Below are positions 15,771 to 25,065 of a DNA stretch of 64,000 bases, piece after piece. Source of the stretch: Treponema primitia ZAS-2 (GTDB lineage Bacteria > Spirochaetota > Spirochaetia > Treponematales > Breznakiellaceae). Where the stretch lies: NCBI RefSeq assembly GCF_000214375.1, contig NC_015578.1, positions 930,001 through 994,000 of the forward strand, written 5' to 3'. Below the pieces are notes generated by a model. It was not told where the DNA came from. It worked only from the letters and a program-made list of their open reading frames with translations, and searched no databases. The position numbers and the translations under genes are program-made. Within the stretch, counting starts at the first letter, position 1, and each line of letters opens with the position of its first letter.

Positions 15771-16571
15771 ATGCAAGCCAAGCGAATAATTCCCTGCCTG
15801 GACGTGGACGACGGCCGGGTGGTAAAGGGCGTCAAGTTCAAGGGCATACAGGACGCCGGGGACCCGGTGGAACTGGCCCGGCGTTACAACGATGATGGCG
15901 CCGACGAGCTGACCTTTCTGGACATCGGCGCTTCCTATAAAAGCCGGGCTACCCTGCTGGATGTTGTTCGCCAGGTAGCAGCAGAAGTGTTCATCCCCCT
16001 CTGCGTAGGCGGCGGTATACGGACCGTAGAAGATATGCGGGAAGCCATGAACGCCGGGGCCGATAAGGTTTCTGTTTGCACATCGGCTTTGCAGAACCCC
16101 GCCCTGCTCACCGAAATGGCCCGGGCTTATGGAAGTCAATGCGTGGTGCTGTCTATCGACGCCAAGCGGGTAGAGCATTCCGGAAGTGAAAAACCGAAAT
16201 GGAATGCCTATTCCCACGGCGGGCGGGAGGACACGGGCATTGATGCGGTGGAGTGGGCCATAAAGGCAGTGGAGCTGGGGGCGGGGGAAATACTCCTCAA
16301 TTCCATTGACGCGGATGGCACAGGGGCGGGCTATAATTTGGAACTGACCCGGGCCATCCTGGCGGCGGTTCCGGTTCCGGTGATAGCCTCAGGGGGCGCG
16401 GGTACCTTGGACCAGATAGCCAATGTGCTTCTGCCTCCGGGGGAGCAGGGTGGCGATCAATGGGGTAATGCCGACGCTGCCCTGGTAGCATCACTGTTAC
16501 ACTTTGGAAAAACTACGATACCGGAGATCAAGAAATACGCAGAATCAAAAGGAGTGTGTGTCAGATGGTAA
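15771..16571 (+). CDS. hisF: Imidazole glycerol phosphate synthase, cyclase subunit
   Basis: HisF is the beta/alpha-barrel that joins ammonia to PRFAR and releases IGP and AICAR. The 266-residue protein shows both half-barrel phosphate sites. Catalytic Asp residues are in [12 protein letters not shown] (N-terminal) and [11 protein letters not shown] (middle); [10 protein letters not shown] and [11 protein letters not shown] are the phosphate loops. Its stop overlaps the start of the next gene by 7 bp. Confidence 0.95.
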   Translation: MQAKRIIPCLDVDDGRVVKGVKFKGIQDAGDPVELARRYNDDGADELTFLDIGASYKSRATLLDVVRQVAAEVFIPLCVGGGIRTVEDMREAMNAGADKVSVCTSALQNPALLTEMARAYGSQCVVLSIDAKRVEHSGSEKPKWNAYSHGGREDTGIDAVEWAIKAVELGAGEILLNSIDADGTGAGYNLELTRAILAAVPVPVIASGGAGTLDQIANVLLPPGEQGGDQWGNADAALVASLLHFGKTTIPEIKKYAESKGVCVRW

Positions 16572-17881
16572 TCGCTTCAATAGATGTGCAAGACGGCAGG
16601 GTTGTTCAGCTTAAGCAGGGGGCGGAGCTGGTTTTGCACAGGGATAATGCGGCGGAACTGGCTGAAGAATTTGACCGCTATGGGGAAGTGGCGGTTATCG
16701 ATTTGGACGCCGCCATGGGAAAGGGTAGTAACCTTGAAATGATAAAACTCCTGCTTCGCAAAGCGGAATGCCGGGTGGGCGGGGGAATCAGAAATACTGA
16801 GCAGGCAAAGGAACTGGTGAGCCTGGGGGCCCGGAAGATTATCCTTGGGTCATCGGTATTCAGAAACCCTGACAAGAAGGGCGCGGGAATAGCCGGGGGC
16901 GAATTTGCCGTTAACGTTCCTTTTTTGGAGGCCATGGTTAAAAAAATTGGAAAGGAACGGATCATCGTCGCCGTGGACGCCAAAAGCTTTGCCGAAAGGG
17001 GCGGTGAGAAAAACTACGGGATAGTGGTGGATGGCTGGAAGACCCCAACCGGCCTTGACCTTATCGAAACGGCAAAGACGGTGGAGCCCTATGCCTCGGA
17101 ACTCCTCTTTACCTGTGTTGACCGGGAAGGCACCATGACCGGCATCGACCTGGAACCGGTAAAAAAACTACGCGAGGCGGTTTCCTGCGGCATCACCGCC
17201 GCCGGAGGGGTCTCTACCCTGGAAGAAATAGAATCACTGGCTGCCCTGGATTGCGATGTCCAGCTCGGTATGGCCCTGTACACCGGTAAGATCAGCCTAG
17301 CGGATGCCTTCACCGCTTCACTTAACTGGAAGAAAGGTACTCCGGCTTTGCCCGTGATCGCCCAGTCTCCGGACGGCCAGGTTCTGATGACCGGCTTTGC
17401 GGACAAAGAGGCGGTGGCGGAAACTTTTAAGCGGGGCAATCTCTGTTTCCACAGCCGCAGCCGGGACAAACTCTGGATGAAGGGCGAAAGTTCTGGGAAC
17501 ACACTAAGCCTGCGCCGCCTCAGGGCTGACTGTGACAGGGATGCTATTCTGGCGATAGTGGAGCCTGCCGGGCCGGTCTGCCATACCGGGGATTGGTCCT
17601 GTTTCGGGACTAACCGCCGCTATACCTGGGAATACCTCCAGTCGGTCATTGCTGAACGGTTCCGCAACCCCACTCCCGGCTCCTATACGGCGACCCTGGA
17701 CGACGAACTGGTCCGGGAAAAGGTGATGGAAGAGGCCGAAGAGGTCTGTACTGCCAAGACCCACGATGAAATTGTCTGGGAATCGGCGGACCTGCTCTAC
17801 TTCACCACCGCCCTTATCACCCGCTCCGGGGTAAACGTAGGGGAAGTGCTGGATGAATTGGACCGGAGGCACAAAAAGTGA
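16565..17881 (+). CDS. hisAIE: HisA-HisI-HisE trifunctional fusion
   Basis: The 438-residue protein joins three activities that are normally on two or three polypeptides. Residues ~1-240 are HisA (ProFAR isomerase barrel: [47 protein letters not shown]). Residues ~250-345 are HisI, PR-AMP cyclohydrolase ([35 protein letters not shown]). Residues ~350-438 are HisE, PR-ATP pyrophosphohydrolase ([25 protein letters not shown]). The order of reactions is E, I, A, so the fusion would channel three successive steps. The ATG at 16565 overlaps hisF; the stop overlaps hisC. Confidence 0.93.
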   Translation: MVIASIDVQDGRVVQLKQGAELVLHRDNAAELAEEFDRYGEVAVIDLDAAMGKGSNLEMIKLLLRKAECRVGGGIRNTEQAKELVSLGARKIILGSSVFRNPDKKGAGIAGGEFAVNVPFLEAMVKKIGKERIIVAVDAKSFAERGGEKNYGIVVDGWKTPTGLDLIETAKTVEPYASELLFTCVDREGTMTGIDLEPVKKLREAVSCGITAAGGVSTLEEIESLAALDCDVQLGMALYTGKISLADAFTASLNWKKGTPALPVIAQSPDGQVLMTGFADKEAVAETFKRGNLCFHSRSRDKLWMKGESSGNTLSLRRLRADCDRDAILAIVEPAGPVCHTGDWSCFGTNRRYTWEYLQSVIAERFRNPTPGSYTATLDDELVREKVMEEAEEVCTAKTHDEIVWESADLLYFTTALITRSGVNVGEVLDELDRRHKK

Positions 17882-18939
17882 GCTCATACTGGAATCAACG
17901 CACACAAAAACTGTCCCCATATATACCCGGCGAACAGCCCCGGGACGGGGAATTTATCAAACTCAATACCAACGAGAATCCCTACCCGCCATCGCCTAAG
18001 GTTATTGAGGCGATTAAGGCTGCTGCTGCGGACACCATGCGGCTTTACCCGGACCCGGTTTGCGGGGAACTGCGAGAGGCTATTGCAGGCCGCTACGGGG
18101 TTACGCCGGAACAGGTCTTTGTAGGGAACGGGTCAGATGAGGTTTTGGCCTTTGCCTTTGGCGCGTTTTTTGACCAGGATATACTATTTCCGGATATCAC
18201 CTACAGTTTTTATCCGGTTTATGCTGGTTTGTGGGATATCAGTTTCCGCAGCATTCCTGTTAGCGATGATTTTTCTATCAATTACAAAGATTACCTGATT
18301 CCTAACGGTGGGATTATCTTTCCAAACCCCAATGCGCCTACCGGCAGGTCCCTGCCCCTGGAGGATATATTTGCCATTGCCAGTTACCAGGAAAAACTGG
18401 GTAAGGTACTGATAGTTGACGAAGCTTATGCAGCTTTTGCCGCCGGGAGAGTGTCTGCGGTTTCCTCAGGCGGACGGCACAACCTGCTCACGGTGCATAC
18501 CCTTTCTAAGGCGTTTTCCCTGGCGGGGCTCCGGGTGGGATTTGCCATCGGCAGTGAGGAACTTATTGAAGGGCTTAACCGGGTAAAGGACAGTTTTAAT
18601 TCCTATACCCTGGACAGGCTGGCCCAGGCCGGCGCTGCTGCCGCTATCAGGGACTCAGACTATTATGAGGGGATAACAGCAAAAGTAATTGCCACCCGAG
18701 AACGTGTTGTCGCCACTCTGATAGCTCAGGGTTTCACCGTAATTCCCTCGGAGGCAAACTTTCTCTTTATCCAGGCCCCGGGCAAACCGGGCCCCGAATT
18801 TTTAGTCGCCCTCCGTGAGCGGGGGATTTTGGTGCGTCATTTCAACAAACCCCGGATCGCAGATTACCTGCGGGTAAGCATCGGTACCGATGAGGAAATG
18901 GATGCGTTCCTTGCGGCTTGCGGGGAAATCGGGAAATAA
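17878..18939 (+). CDS. hisC: Histidinol-phosphate aminotransferase
   Basis: HisC transfers the amino group from glutamate to imidazole-acetol phosphate with PLP. The 353-residue fold-type I enzyme has KLNTNENPYPPSP at the N-terminus, VGNGSDEVLAFAF, FPNPNAPTG, VDEAYAAF and the PLP lysine in HTLSKAFSLAGLRVGF. The start is a GTG overlapping the preceding stop (GTGA), so it is translationally coupled. Confidence 0.94.
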   Translation: MSSYWNQRTQKLSPYIPGEQPRDGEFIKLNTNENPYPPSPKVIEAIKAAAADTMRLYPDPVCGELREAIAGRYGVTPEQVFVGNGSDEVLAFAFGAFFDQDILFPDITYSFYPVYAGLWDISFRSIPVSDDFSINYKDYLIPNGGIIFPNPNAPTGRSLPLEDIFAIASYQEKLGKVLIVDEAYAAFAAGRVSAVSSGGRHNLLTVHTLSKAFSLAGLRVGFAIGSEELIEGLNRVKDSFNSYTLDRLAQAGAAAAIRDSDYYEGITAKVIATRERVVATLIAQGFTVIPSEANFLFIQAPGKPGPEFLVALRERGILVRHFNKPRIADYLRVSIGTDEEMDAFLAACGEIGK

Positions 18940-21149
18940 TGGGGAGTGAGGAATCAGGGGTGACAAATGAGGAGCGAAGGGTGAGAATATTAGTGAGCGC
19001 CGATTTTGACAGCTACTGGGAGGGGCTTTCTGTTCCCGTTACTGATGAAGGGGTGTCCGCTGCGGTTAGGGAAGTTATCGCCGGGGTGCGGAAAGACGGT
19101 GATGCGGCGGTGCGCAGTTATGCTGCCCGATTTGACCGGAGTTCCCCGGAAACTCTGGAAGTGCCCATGTCCGCCCTTAAGGCTGCCTGGGAAAATCTCA
19201 GGGCCGAGGAGCCGGAATTGGCGGCGGCACTGGAACTGGCAGCGGGACATATAAGACGTTTTGCGGAAAAGCAGAAAGCTCAGTTCGGGGACTTTGAGTA
19301 TGAAATGAGCCCCGGGCTTTTTACAGGCCAGCGGGTTATCCCGGTTCAGCGGGCTGCCATCTATGTGCCCTCGGGGCGCTTTCCCCTGATCTCCACGGTC
19401 CTCATGGGGGCCATCCCCGCAGTCGTAGCCGGAGTCCCGGAAGTTATGGCAGTATCGGCGCCCCTGGAAGACGGCCTCCCGGATCGGCGCATCCTGGCCG
19501 CCGCATACATCGCCGGACTTCATCGGGTCTTCGCTATCGGCGGCGCCCAGGCCATAGCGGCCCTGGCCCTGGGTACCAAAACTGTTCCTCGCGTAGACAT
19601 CATCGCCGGTCCGGGCAACAAGTATGTGGCCGCCGCCAAGCGCCTCCTCTTCGGCGAAGTGGGCATAGACTTTGTGGCAGGCCCCACTGACGTGCTTATC
19701 ATCGCTGACGATACCGCCGATGTCCCGCGAACCGGCGTCTCCGGCGCAAGCAGTGCCATTGCTGTTACCGATGCTGCGGATCTTGCCGCCGCAGATATGC
19801 TGGCCCAGGCGGAACACGATCCTGATGCCCGCGCCCGGGTTTTGGTCCCCAACAGGGATTTTGCTGACCGGGTCGCCGTTGCTTTGGAAAAGCGCCTGGC
19901 GGTTTTGCCCACTGCGGAAACTGCCCGGGCATCCTTGGACGCCGGGGGGCTCATCATCGTTTATGAAACAAAAGACGAGGCCTTGCGCATTGCCAATACC
20001 ATTGCTCCTGAGCACCTGGAACTCCAGGTTGCCAATCCGGAAAGCTGGGTACCTGCACTGAAAAACTACGGCAGCCTCTTCATCGGGGATATGGCAGCGG
20101 AGGTGTTGGGGGATTATTCCGCAGGGATCAACCACACACTTCCCACCTCCGGGAGCGCCCGCTTTTCAGGCGGCCTTTCGGTGCGGCATTTCCTCAAAAC
20201 CGTCACCACCCTTCGTTGTGAAAAAGGTTCCGGCTTTGAGGAAGCTCGCTTGGCTGCGGAATGCATAGCTCAGGCGGAGGGCCTGATCGCCCACCGGGAA
20301 AGCGCCGCAGCCAGGAGTAAGCCATTGACCCCTGGTTCTATCGAAAACCACCGCAGCCGGGAAGGGGGCGCCCTGGTGTACCCAGTCTATTCCCGCCGAT
20401 CCCGGGGCCTGTCTGTGGGAATCAACCTCTTCCCTGATGAAAAAATCTGTACTTTTGACTGCCCCTACTGCGAGGTTTTTCCGTTTAAGACAGACATTAG
20501 TTTTTCTGTCCCCCTGATGGAGCAGACTTTGCGGGAGGTTCTTTCTCAGGCCCATTCCCAATCAATAGAAGTGAAGGATATTTGTTTTTCCGGCAATGGG
20601 GAGCCTACGATCTCTCCCCATTTTCCCGCTGCTCTGGAAGCGGCGCTCCGCATTCGGGATGAACTTGTTCCCTGGGCTGCCCTGGTGGTGATCACCAACG
20701 CCACAGGATTACTGAACGATCGGATCTTTGAATTATTGCGTTCTGCCGCTGCCGGAAAGGCCGCTCTCAGGATCTGGCTGAAACTGGACGCAGGGACCGA
20801 AGCCTGGTACTCCCGGATGGACCAATCTTCAGTCCCCTTCGACAGTCTCCGCGCCCGGATACGGGAGTTCGCCGCCCTGGCCCCCTTTACCGTGCAGACC
20901 ATGATCTGCGCCATAGACGGCGCCCCGCCATCGGCTGAGGAGGCCACAGCCTGGGAGCGCCTGGTTCTGGACCTTGCCGGGGGCGGTAAGATCCGCTCGG
21001 TGCAGATTTACGGCAAAGCCCGCCCAAGCCCTGGCGACCCCCAGGCTTCCCAACTGCCGCTATCCTTCCTTGAAGAACGGGCCGCGTCCCTCAGAACCGC
21101 CCTGGGCGGGTCCGGAAGGGACGCCATACCGGTGGAGGTTTTTCCCTGA
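18939..21149 (+). CDS. hisD: Histidinol dehydrogenase fused to a radical SAM domain
   Basis: Residues ~10-440 are a complete HisD, the NAD- and Zn-dependent last enzyme of histidine synthesis: VPSGRFPLISTVLM, AGPGNKYVAAAK, FVAGPTDVLI, EHDPDARARV, IAPEHLELQ (catalytic Glu-His) and INHTLPTSGSARFSGGLSV. After a ~30-residue linker the frame continues into a ~260-residue radical SAM domain. Its cluster motif is CTFDCPYC (CX3CX2C, encoded at 20448-20471), followed by FSGNGEPTISPHF and VVITNATGLL, like COG0731/Tyw1-type proteins. Normal HisD is ~430 residues; I see no stop or frameshift at the junction. The start is the ATG at 18939 (TAATG overlap) or a GTG at 18981 with GGAG upstream. The radical SAM substrate is unknown. 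Confidence 0.9.
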   Translation: MGSEESGVTNEERRVRILVSADFDSYWEGLSVPVTDEGVSAAVREVIAGVRKDGDAAVRSYAARFDRSSPETLEVPMSALKAAWENLRAEEPELAAALELAAGHIRRFAEKQKAQFGDFEYEMSPGLFTGQRVIPVQRAAIYVPSGRFPLISTVLMGAIPAVVAGVPEVMAVSAPLEDGLPDRRILAAAYIAGLHRVFAIGGAQAIAALALGTKTVPRVDIIAGPGNKYVAAAKRLLFGEVGIDFVAGPTDVLIIADDTADVPRTGVSGASSAIAVTDAADLAAADMLAQAEHDPDARARVLVPNRDFADRVAVALEKRLAVLPTAETARASLDAGGLIIVYETKDEALRIANTIAPEHLELQVANPESWVPALKNYGSLFIGDMAAEVLGDYSAGINHTLPTSGSARFSGGLSVRHFLKTVTTLRCEKGSGFEEARLAAECIAQAEGLIAHRESAAARSKPLTPGSIENHRSREGGALVYPVYSRRSRGLSVGINLFPDEKICTFDCPYCEVFPFKTDISFSVPLMEQTLREVLSQAHSQSIEVKDICFSGNGEPTISPHFPAALEAALRIRDELVPWAALVVITNATGLLNDRIFELLRSAAAGKAALRIWLKLDAGTEAWYSRMDQSSVPFDSLRARIREFAALAPFTVQTMICAIDGAPPSAEEATAWERLVLDLAGGGKIRSVQIYGKARPSPGDPQASQLPLSFLEERAASLRTALGGSGRDAIPVEVFP

Positions 21150-21151
21150 TA

Positions 21152-21652
21152 ATGCCCAAACCTAAGCCTGTAAAGACCAATGCCCAGCGGCTCCTTGACG
21201 CCGCGGGAATCCAATACACCATTGCGGAATACCAGGTGGATGAAGGGGACCTTTCCGGGGTCCATGCGGCGGAACTCTTGGGCATACCCGCGGAGCGGGT
21301 CTTTAAGACCCTGGTCTTACAGGGGGCAAGCGGCGCTTATATTGTGTGCTGCATCCCCGTGGCGGAGGAATTGGACCTGAAAAAGCTGGCCCGTCTGGCG
21401 GGTGAAAAAAAAGCCGACCTTATCCCCCAGGGAGAACTCCTTTCCATTACCGGGTACATCCGGGGCGGCTGCTCTCCCATAGGCATGAAAAAGCAATTCC
21501 CAACTTATATTGATGAAACTGCGGAACTTTTTGAAACCATCGCGGTCAGCGCCGGGGCTCGGGGCTGCCAACTCATCCTGGCCCCGGGGGATCTTATCCG
21601 CTATAGTGCCGGAAGCTTAGCGGATTTAAGCTTCCGGCCCGGACCTGGATGA
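21152..21652 (+). CDS. ybaK: Cys-tRNA(Pro) deacylase, YbaK/EbsC family
   Basis: The 166-residue protein edits mischarged Cys-tRNA(Pro). It shows the YbaK pattern: ERVFKTLVLQGASGAYIVCCIPVAEEL with the conserved Lys, then ITGYIRGGCSPIGMKKQFPT and AGARGCQLILAPGDLI. It starts 2 bp after hisD, so it is probably the last gene of the his transcript. An 11-bp perfect inverted repeat (21609-21637) lies inside its last codons. Confidence 0.92.
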   Translation: MPKPKPVKTNAQRLLDAAGIQYTIAEYQVDEGDLSGVHAAELLGIPAERVFKTLVLQGASGAYIVCCIPVAEELDLKKLARLAGEKKADLIPQGELLSITGYIRGGCSPIGMKKQFPTYIDETAELFETIAVSAGARGCQLILAPGDLIRYSAGSLADLSFRPGPG

Positions 21653-21676
21653 TATCCCCCTGCCTGTAAGGGGGAT
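21609..21676 (+). terminator. Paired hairpins at the end of the his-ybaK transcript
   Basis: CCGGAAGCTTA / TAAGCTTCCGG (21609-21637, 7-nt loop) lies within the ybaK 3' end, and ATCCCCCT / AGGGGGAT (21654-21676) follows the stop. Neither has a good U-tract, so termination may be weak or factor-dependent. Confidence 0.4.
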
Positions 21677-21785
21677 TCCCCATTCGGACAGAGTTTAGTA
21701 TTTTGTCATGTATCGATTCCGATTTTCCACAAAAAGTTGTAACATTTTTTCCCCATACTTCACCGGTGAAAAATGCGCCTTTATT

Positions 21786-21810
21786 TAATTCATTATATTA
21801 CAATGAATTA
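21786..21810. promoter_or_regulatory. Inverted repeat upstream of the porin promoter
   Basis: TAATTCATT / AATGAATTA, 9 bp perfect with a 7-bp spacer, lies ~60 bp before the porin -35 box in an AT-rich gap (21653-21973) that otherwise holds no gene. It is an operator candidate. Confidence 0.45.
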
Positions 21811-21867
21811 CATCTTGATAAAAAAAATCATAAAAATCCCTAAAAGCTTAAAAAAAAGGATAAAATC

Positions 21868-21897
21868 TTGACATAACAAAATACTTAAGGCTATACT
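21868..21897 (+). promoter_or_regulatory. Strong promoter of the porin gene
   Basis: TTGACA (21868-21873), an 18-bp spacer and TATACT (21892-21897), preceded by an A/T-rich upstream stretch like an UP element. The predicted leader is ~70 nt, ending in AGGAGG before the ATG at 21974. A high expression level is inferred. Confidence 0.75.
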
Positions 21898-21973
21898 GTA
21901 AACAAACGATAAAGGGACCACAGGTGATCGTAGATTACCTTCTCTTATCATATATAGGAGGATTTGACTAATT

Positions 21974-23170
21974 ATGAAGAAAACGTTAGTTGTTTTATTG
22001 ATCCTTGCGGTCGCAGGGAGTCTTTTTGCTCAGGAATTAAAATTGAGCGGGGATGTAAGTACCGGCTTCGAGTCAAGCTGGACTGAATATTCCAGTAGCA
22101 AAGCCTTGGAAGGCACAAATAAGAAGAAGGTCACCGATGAAAACGCAAGATTTTATAGCTATGCCGCCGACAATGACAGCGCCGCGTTGCGGGCTCGGCT
22201 CACCGGGGTTTATACCAATGGAAATGTCAGTGCCTATTTCCGCCTGAGGACCAAAGAAGCTGCTGGCTCTGAGACCACCCCTGAGCTGGCATATTTCTAT
22301 GCTAAGGCAAAGGCCTTTAATATCCTTGAGCTTTCCGCCGGTAATATCAACAATACTGCCTGGAACACCGGAGGCGAAAATGACGCCGATGTAGGTGAAG
22401 GCGTTGGCGTCCTGGCACAGCTTATCCCTATTAGCGGCCTTAACGTTGGTGCTGGTATTTATATGCCTAAAGCAGCTTACAGAGATCAGCTTGCCTATTC
22501 CAACTTTACCTACGGTATCGCTTATACGGCGCCGAAGCTTGTTAAGGTAGCCCTCAGCGGCCGTACCGCAGGGCAGGAATTTGATCGGCTTGATGCAGGT
22601 GTATCAGTTTTAGCTATCAATAACCTTGGGTTTATCGTGGAAGCCTTAAGTCATAACATTAATGCGGAGACCCCTGCTTGGCAGATTGACCAAGTGATTT
22701 CTTATAATATCGGTAAGCTTGATTTTGGTATTACGGTGTGTGAATTCCTCGGTAACTATGCTGACCCCGACATAGATTATTTCACACCCCTTGGTTTCGA
22801 CGAACCCTATGTTAATACTTTGTATGATGGCCTCGCTGATGATGGGGATTATAAATTAGGGTATAAATTCAACCCCTGGGTCTCCTATAATCTTGGTATA
22901 GTTGTTCCCAAGCTTTCAGTGGTCCTTGGCGGCGGTGGCATCAATAAGGAAACTGGCCGTGTTCCCGGGGATGTGAACTTCTTTACCTATAGCATAAACC
23001 CCAGTGTGCTCCTCCAGGTAGCTCCTACTGCTTCTGTTGAGTTTGGTTTTGATTATACCAATGCAAACTATGAATACGCTTGGAAATCCATTGGAACAAC
23101 CACTATTGAGCATCCCGATGTTACGGTTGGTAAGACCTCCTTTACTGTAGACTTCCGGTATACCTTCTAA
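21974..23170 (+). CDS. Outer-membrane beta-barrel porin
   Basis: The 398-residue protein starts with a signal peptide (MKKTLVVLLILAVAGSLFAQ) and continues as alternating amphipathic strands with aromatic girdles (AYFRLRTK, YAYFYAKAK-like, FTYGIAYTAPKLVKV). The last residues, SFTVDFRYTF, are the terminal beta-signal ending in Phe that BamA recognises. This is the general architecture of treponemal major outer-membrane proteins; the pore substrate is unknown. The strong promoter and AGGAGG site fit an abundant protein. It is monocistronic and followed by a terminator. Confidence 0.85.
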   Translation: MKKTLVVLLILAVAGSLFAQELKLSGDVSTGFESSWTEYSSSKALEGTNKKKVTDENARFYSYAADNDSAALRARLTGVYTNGNVSAYFRLRTKEAAGSETTPELAYFYAKAKAFNILELSAGNINNTAWNTGGENDADVGEGVGVLAQLIPISGLNVGAGIYMPKAAYRDQLAYSNFTYGIAYTAPKLVKVALSGRTAGQEFDRLDAGVSVLAINNLGFIVEALSHNINAETPAWQIDQVISYNIGKLDFGITVCEFLGNYADPDIDYFTPLGFDEPYVNTLYDGLADDGDYKLGYKFNPWVSYNLGIVVPKLSVVLGGGGINKETGRVPGDVNFFTYSINPSVLLQVAPTASVEFGFDYTNANYEYAWKSIGTTTIEHPDVTVGKTSFTVDFRYTF

Positions 23171-23188
23171 TCCTTGTAATACCTGAAT

Positions 23189-23222
23189 AAAAAAACCGGC
23201 CCATGTGGGCCGGTTTTTTTTC
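23189..23222. terminator. Bidirectional terminator between the porin gene and radA
   Basis: AAAAACCGGCCCA / TGGGCCGG followed by eight T residues, with an A-run on the other side. It can serve the plus-strand porin and the minus-strand radA. Confidence 0.92.
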
Positions 23223-23242
23223 CTCTTACCTGGTAGCTAATC

Positions 23243-24607
23243 TCATCCAAACAAAGCTTTTATCGCAGATTTTAAATCCCCCACTGCATTCAGCCCCCCG
23301 GTTTCCCCGCTTTCCTGACGGTCTATGGGGCCCAGGAACTGTTCGAAGCCCAGGCTTCGGGCCGTTTTGATCCGCCCCGGGAGGCGCCTGACCGGACGTA
23401 TCTCGCCGGCCAGAGACAATTCCCCGGCTATGGCAGCGTCTGAGGGGAGGGGAAGCCCGGTTCGGGCGGAGTAGAGGGCCATGGCCAGGGCCAGTTCTAC
23501 CCCGACCTCGGCGATCCGAATGCCCCCGGCCACATTGACGTACAGGTCGTGGTCCGAAAGCCGCAGATTCAGGTGCTTTTCCAGGGTGGCTGCCACCCTG
23601 GAGACCCGGGCAGAGTCGATGCGGTCGGAAAACACCCGGCTCATGGCGCCCTTGGCGGGTACTGCCAGGGCCTGAATCTCCACCAGCAGGGTCCGGGAAC
23701 CCTCCAGTACCGCAGCGGTGACCGTACCCGGGGGCAGTCCCCCCTCACGCTGTACCAGGAAGAGCAGGGAGGGGTCCGCCACCGGGGAAAGCCCCCGTTC
23801 ACCCATGACAAAAATGCCGATTTCGTCCACCGAGCCGAAGCGGTTCTTGGTCGCCCTGAGAAAGCGGCTGTCCCCTTCATTTGAGGCGGCCCCTTCAAAA
23901 TACAATACCGTGTCTACCATGTGTTCCAGAGTTTTGGGCCCTGAGATCAGCCCTTCCTTGGTCACATGGGCCACCAGAAACAGGGCGGCGTCATGCTCTT
24001 TGACCCAGGAGATGAGTTCCCAGGAACAGTACTTCATCTGGTTTACCGTGCCCGGTGCGGGGCCAGCTTCGTCGCTGTGCAGGGTCTGGGCGGAATCCAC
24101 CATGATGATCACCGGTTTAACCGCCTCCAGGATGGTTTCGATTTCCGAAAGCCTCCCGGTGCAGCAGATTTCGATATTGTCCCCTTTTAAACCCAGGCGG
24201 TCCGCCCGCATACGCACCTGCCCGGCGGATTCTTCCCCGGAAACATAGAGGACTCGGCCCCGGGTTTCAGCAGATGCCGCAGCCTGGAGCAGCAGTGTAG
24301 ACTTCCCAATCCCCGGTTCGCCCCCCACCAGGATGGCGGATCGTTTCATAATGCCCCCGCCCAGGACTCGGTCCAGTTCTCCGATACCACTGCCGATACG
24401 GGTCCCCTCCTGGGGATCCACCGACGACAGGGGGTAAGACTGGGGCGGCGCCGAGCGTCCCGGAGAACGGCTTCCCCCCTGGCCTGAGCTTACGGGTGTT
24501 TCAATAAGGGTATTCCACTCCCCGCATTCAGGACAGCGGCCCAGCCACTTGGGTTCCTCGTGGCCGCAGCCGGTACATTTGAAGATGAAGGCTTTCTGCT
24601 TTTTCAT
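23243..24607 (-). CDS. radA: DNA repair protein RadA
   Basis: RadA is a RecA-like branch-migration ATPase used in recombination repair. The 454-residue protein has an N-terminal zinc finger (CTGCG...CPECG, residues ~10-28), Walker A GGEPGIGKST, the RadA-specific KNRFGSVDEIG motif and a C-terminal Lon-type domain (DLYVNVAGGIRIAEVGVELA, AGELSLAGEIRPV). The ATG at 24607 begins MKKQKAF; longer in-frame starts lack the promoter geometry. No SD is visible, and the -10 lies 9 nt before the ATG. Confidence 0.95.
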   Translation of the reverse strand: MKKQKAFIFKCTGCGHEEPKWLGRCPECGEWNTLIETPVSSGQGGSRSPGRSAPPQSYPLSSVDPQEGTRIGSGIGELDRVLGGGIMKRSAILVGGEPGIGKSTLLLQAAASAETRGRVLYVSGEESAGQVRMRADRLGLKGDNIEICCTGRLSEIETILEAVKPVIIMVDSAQTLHSDEAGPAPGTVNQMKYCSWELISWVKEHDAALFLVAHVTKEGLISGPKTLEHMVDTVLYFEGAASNEGDSRFLRATKNRFGSVDEIGIFVMGERGLSPVADPSLLFLVQREGGLPPGTVTAAVLEGSRTLLVEIQALAVPAKGAMSRVFSDRIDSARVSRVAATLEKHLNLRLSDHDLYVNVAGGIRIAEVGVELALAMALYSARTGLPLPSDAAIAGELSLAGEIRPVRRLPGRIKTARSLGFEQFLGPIDRQESGETGGLNAVGDLKSAIKALFG

Positions 24608-24616
24608 AGCTGGGTT

Positions 24617-24646
24617 AGTATAGCAAGAAATTCCCAGTTTAACCAA
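24617..24646 (-). promoter_or_regulatory. radA promoter, possibly leaderless
   Basis: On the minus strand TTGGTT (24646-24641), 18 bp, TATACT (24622-24617), then 9 nt (AACCCAGCT) and the ATG. No ribosome-binding site lies between. Confidence 0.55.
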
Positions 24647-24658
24647 TAGCGGCTCTTC

Positions 24659-24787
24659 TCTCCAGGAGGGGCGTGGGCGATCCTAGGGGCTAACATGTTG
24701 AGTCCGCCTCCGTCAGCCCGCTATGCGGTCTGCTACGGCGGGGAATTCCATAGACGCCCCCAGGATCACCCCCGCCCCTCCTGGAGA
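24659..24787 (+). repeat. Covarying hairpin repeat, copy C
   Basis: Outer arms TCTCCAGGAGGGGCGTGGGC and CCCCGCCCCTCCTGGAGA pair with one or two irregularities. The core, TAACATGTTGAGTCCGCC ... GCTACGGCGGGGAATTCC, is almost identical to copy B reversed, while the arms differ by paired changes (for example CTCCAGG/CCTGGAG here, CTCCGGG/CCCGGAG in B). Confidence 0.85.
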
Positions 24788-25065
24788 CATGGGTCAACAT
24801 TGAAGGAAAAGGTATTCCGTACCATTGGGTATAGCCATCATTTGAAAGAATATTTTACAGTTATCCGCAGTAAAATTGTGCTATACAAACGGTAGGGGGT
24901 GCCGTAGACCACGGCTACACATAACGGTATGCAATACATGGGGGCTTTGGTTCAACATTGGGGAAACAGGTATTCCGTAGGTTGGGTGCAGCCTACCGAT
25001 TTAAGGCATCCCTTATAGTTACCTACAGCAATGTTTTTTAAGGTAGGTGTATGGGAATAGAGGCA

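Noticed and set aside
18990-20135. Long open frame antisense to hisD (381 codons)
   Set aside because: The hisD frame on the opposite strand is fully supported by family motifs; this is a shadow of GC-rich codon use.
24695-24895. 66-codon ORF after radA
   Set aside because: It runs through hairpin repeat C and low-complexity spacer; no SD and no recognisable protein pattern.
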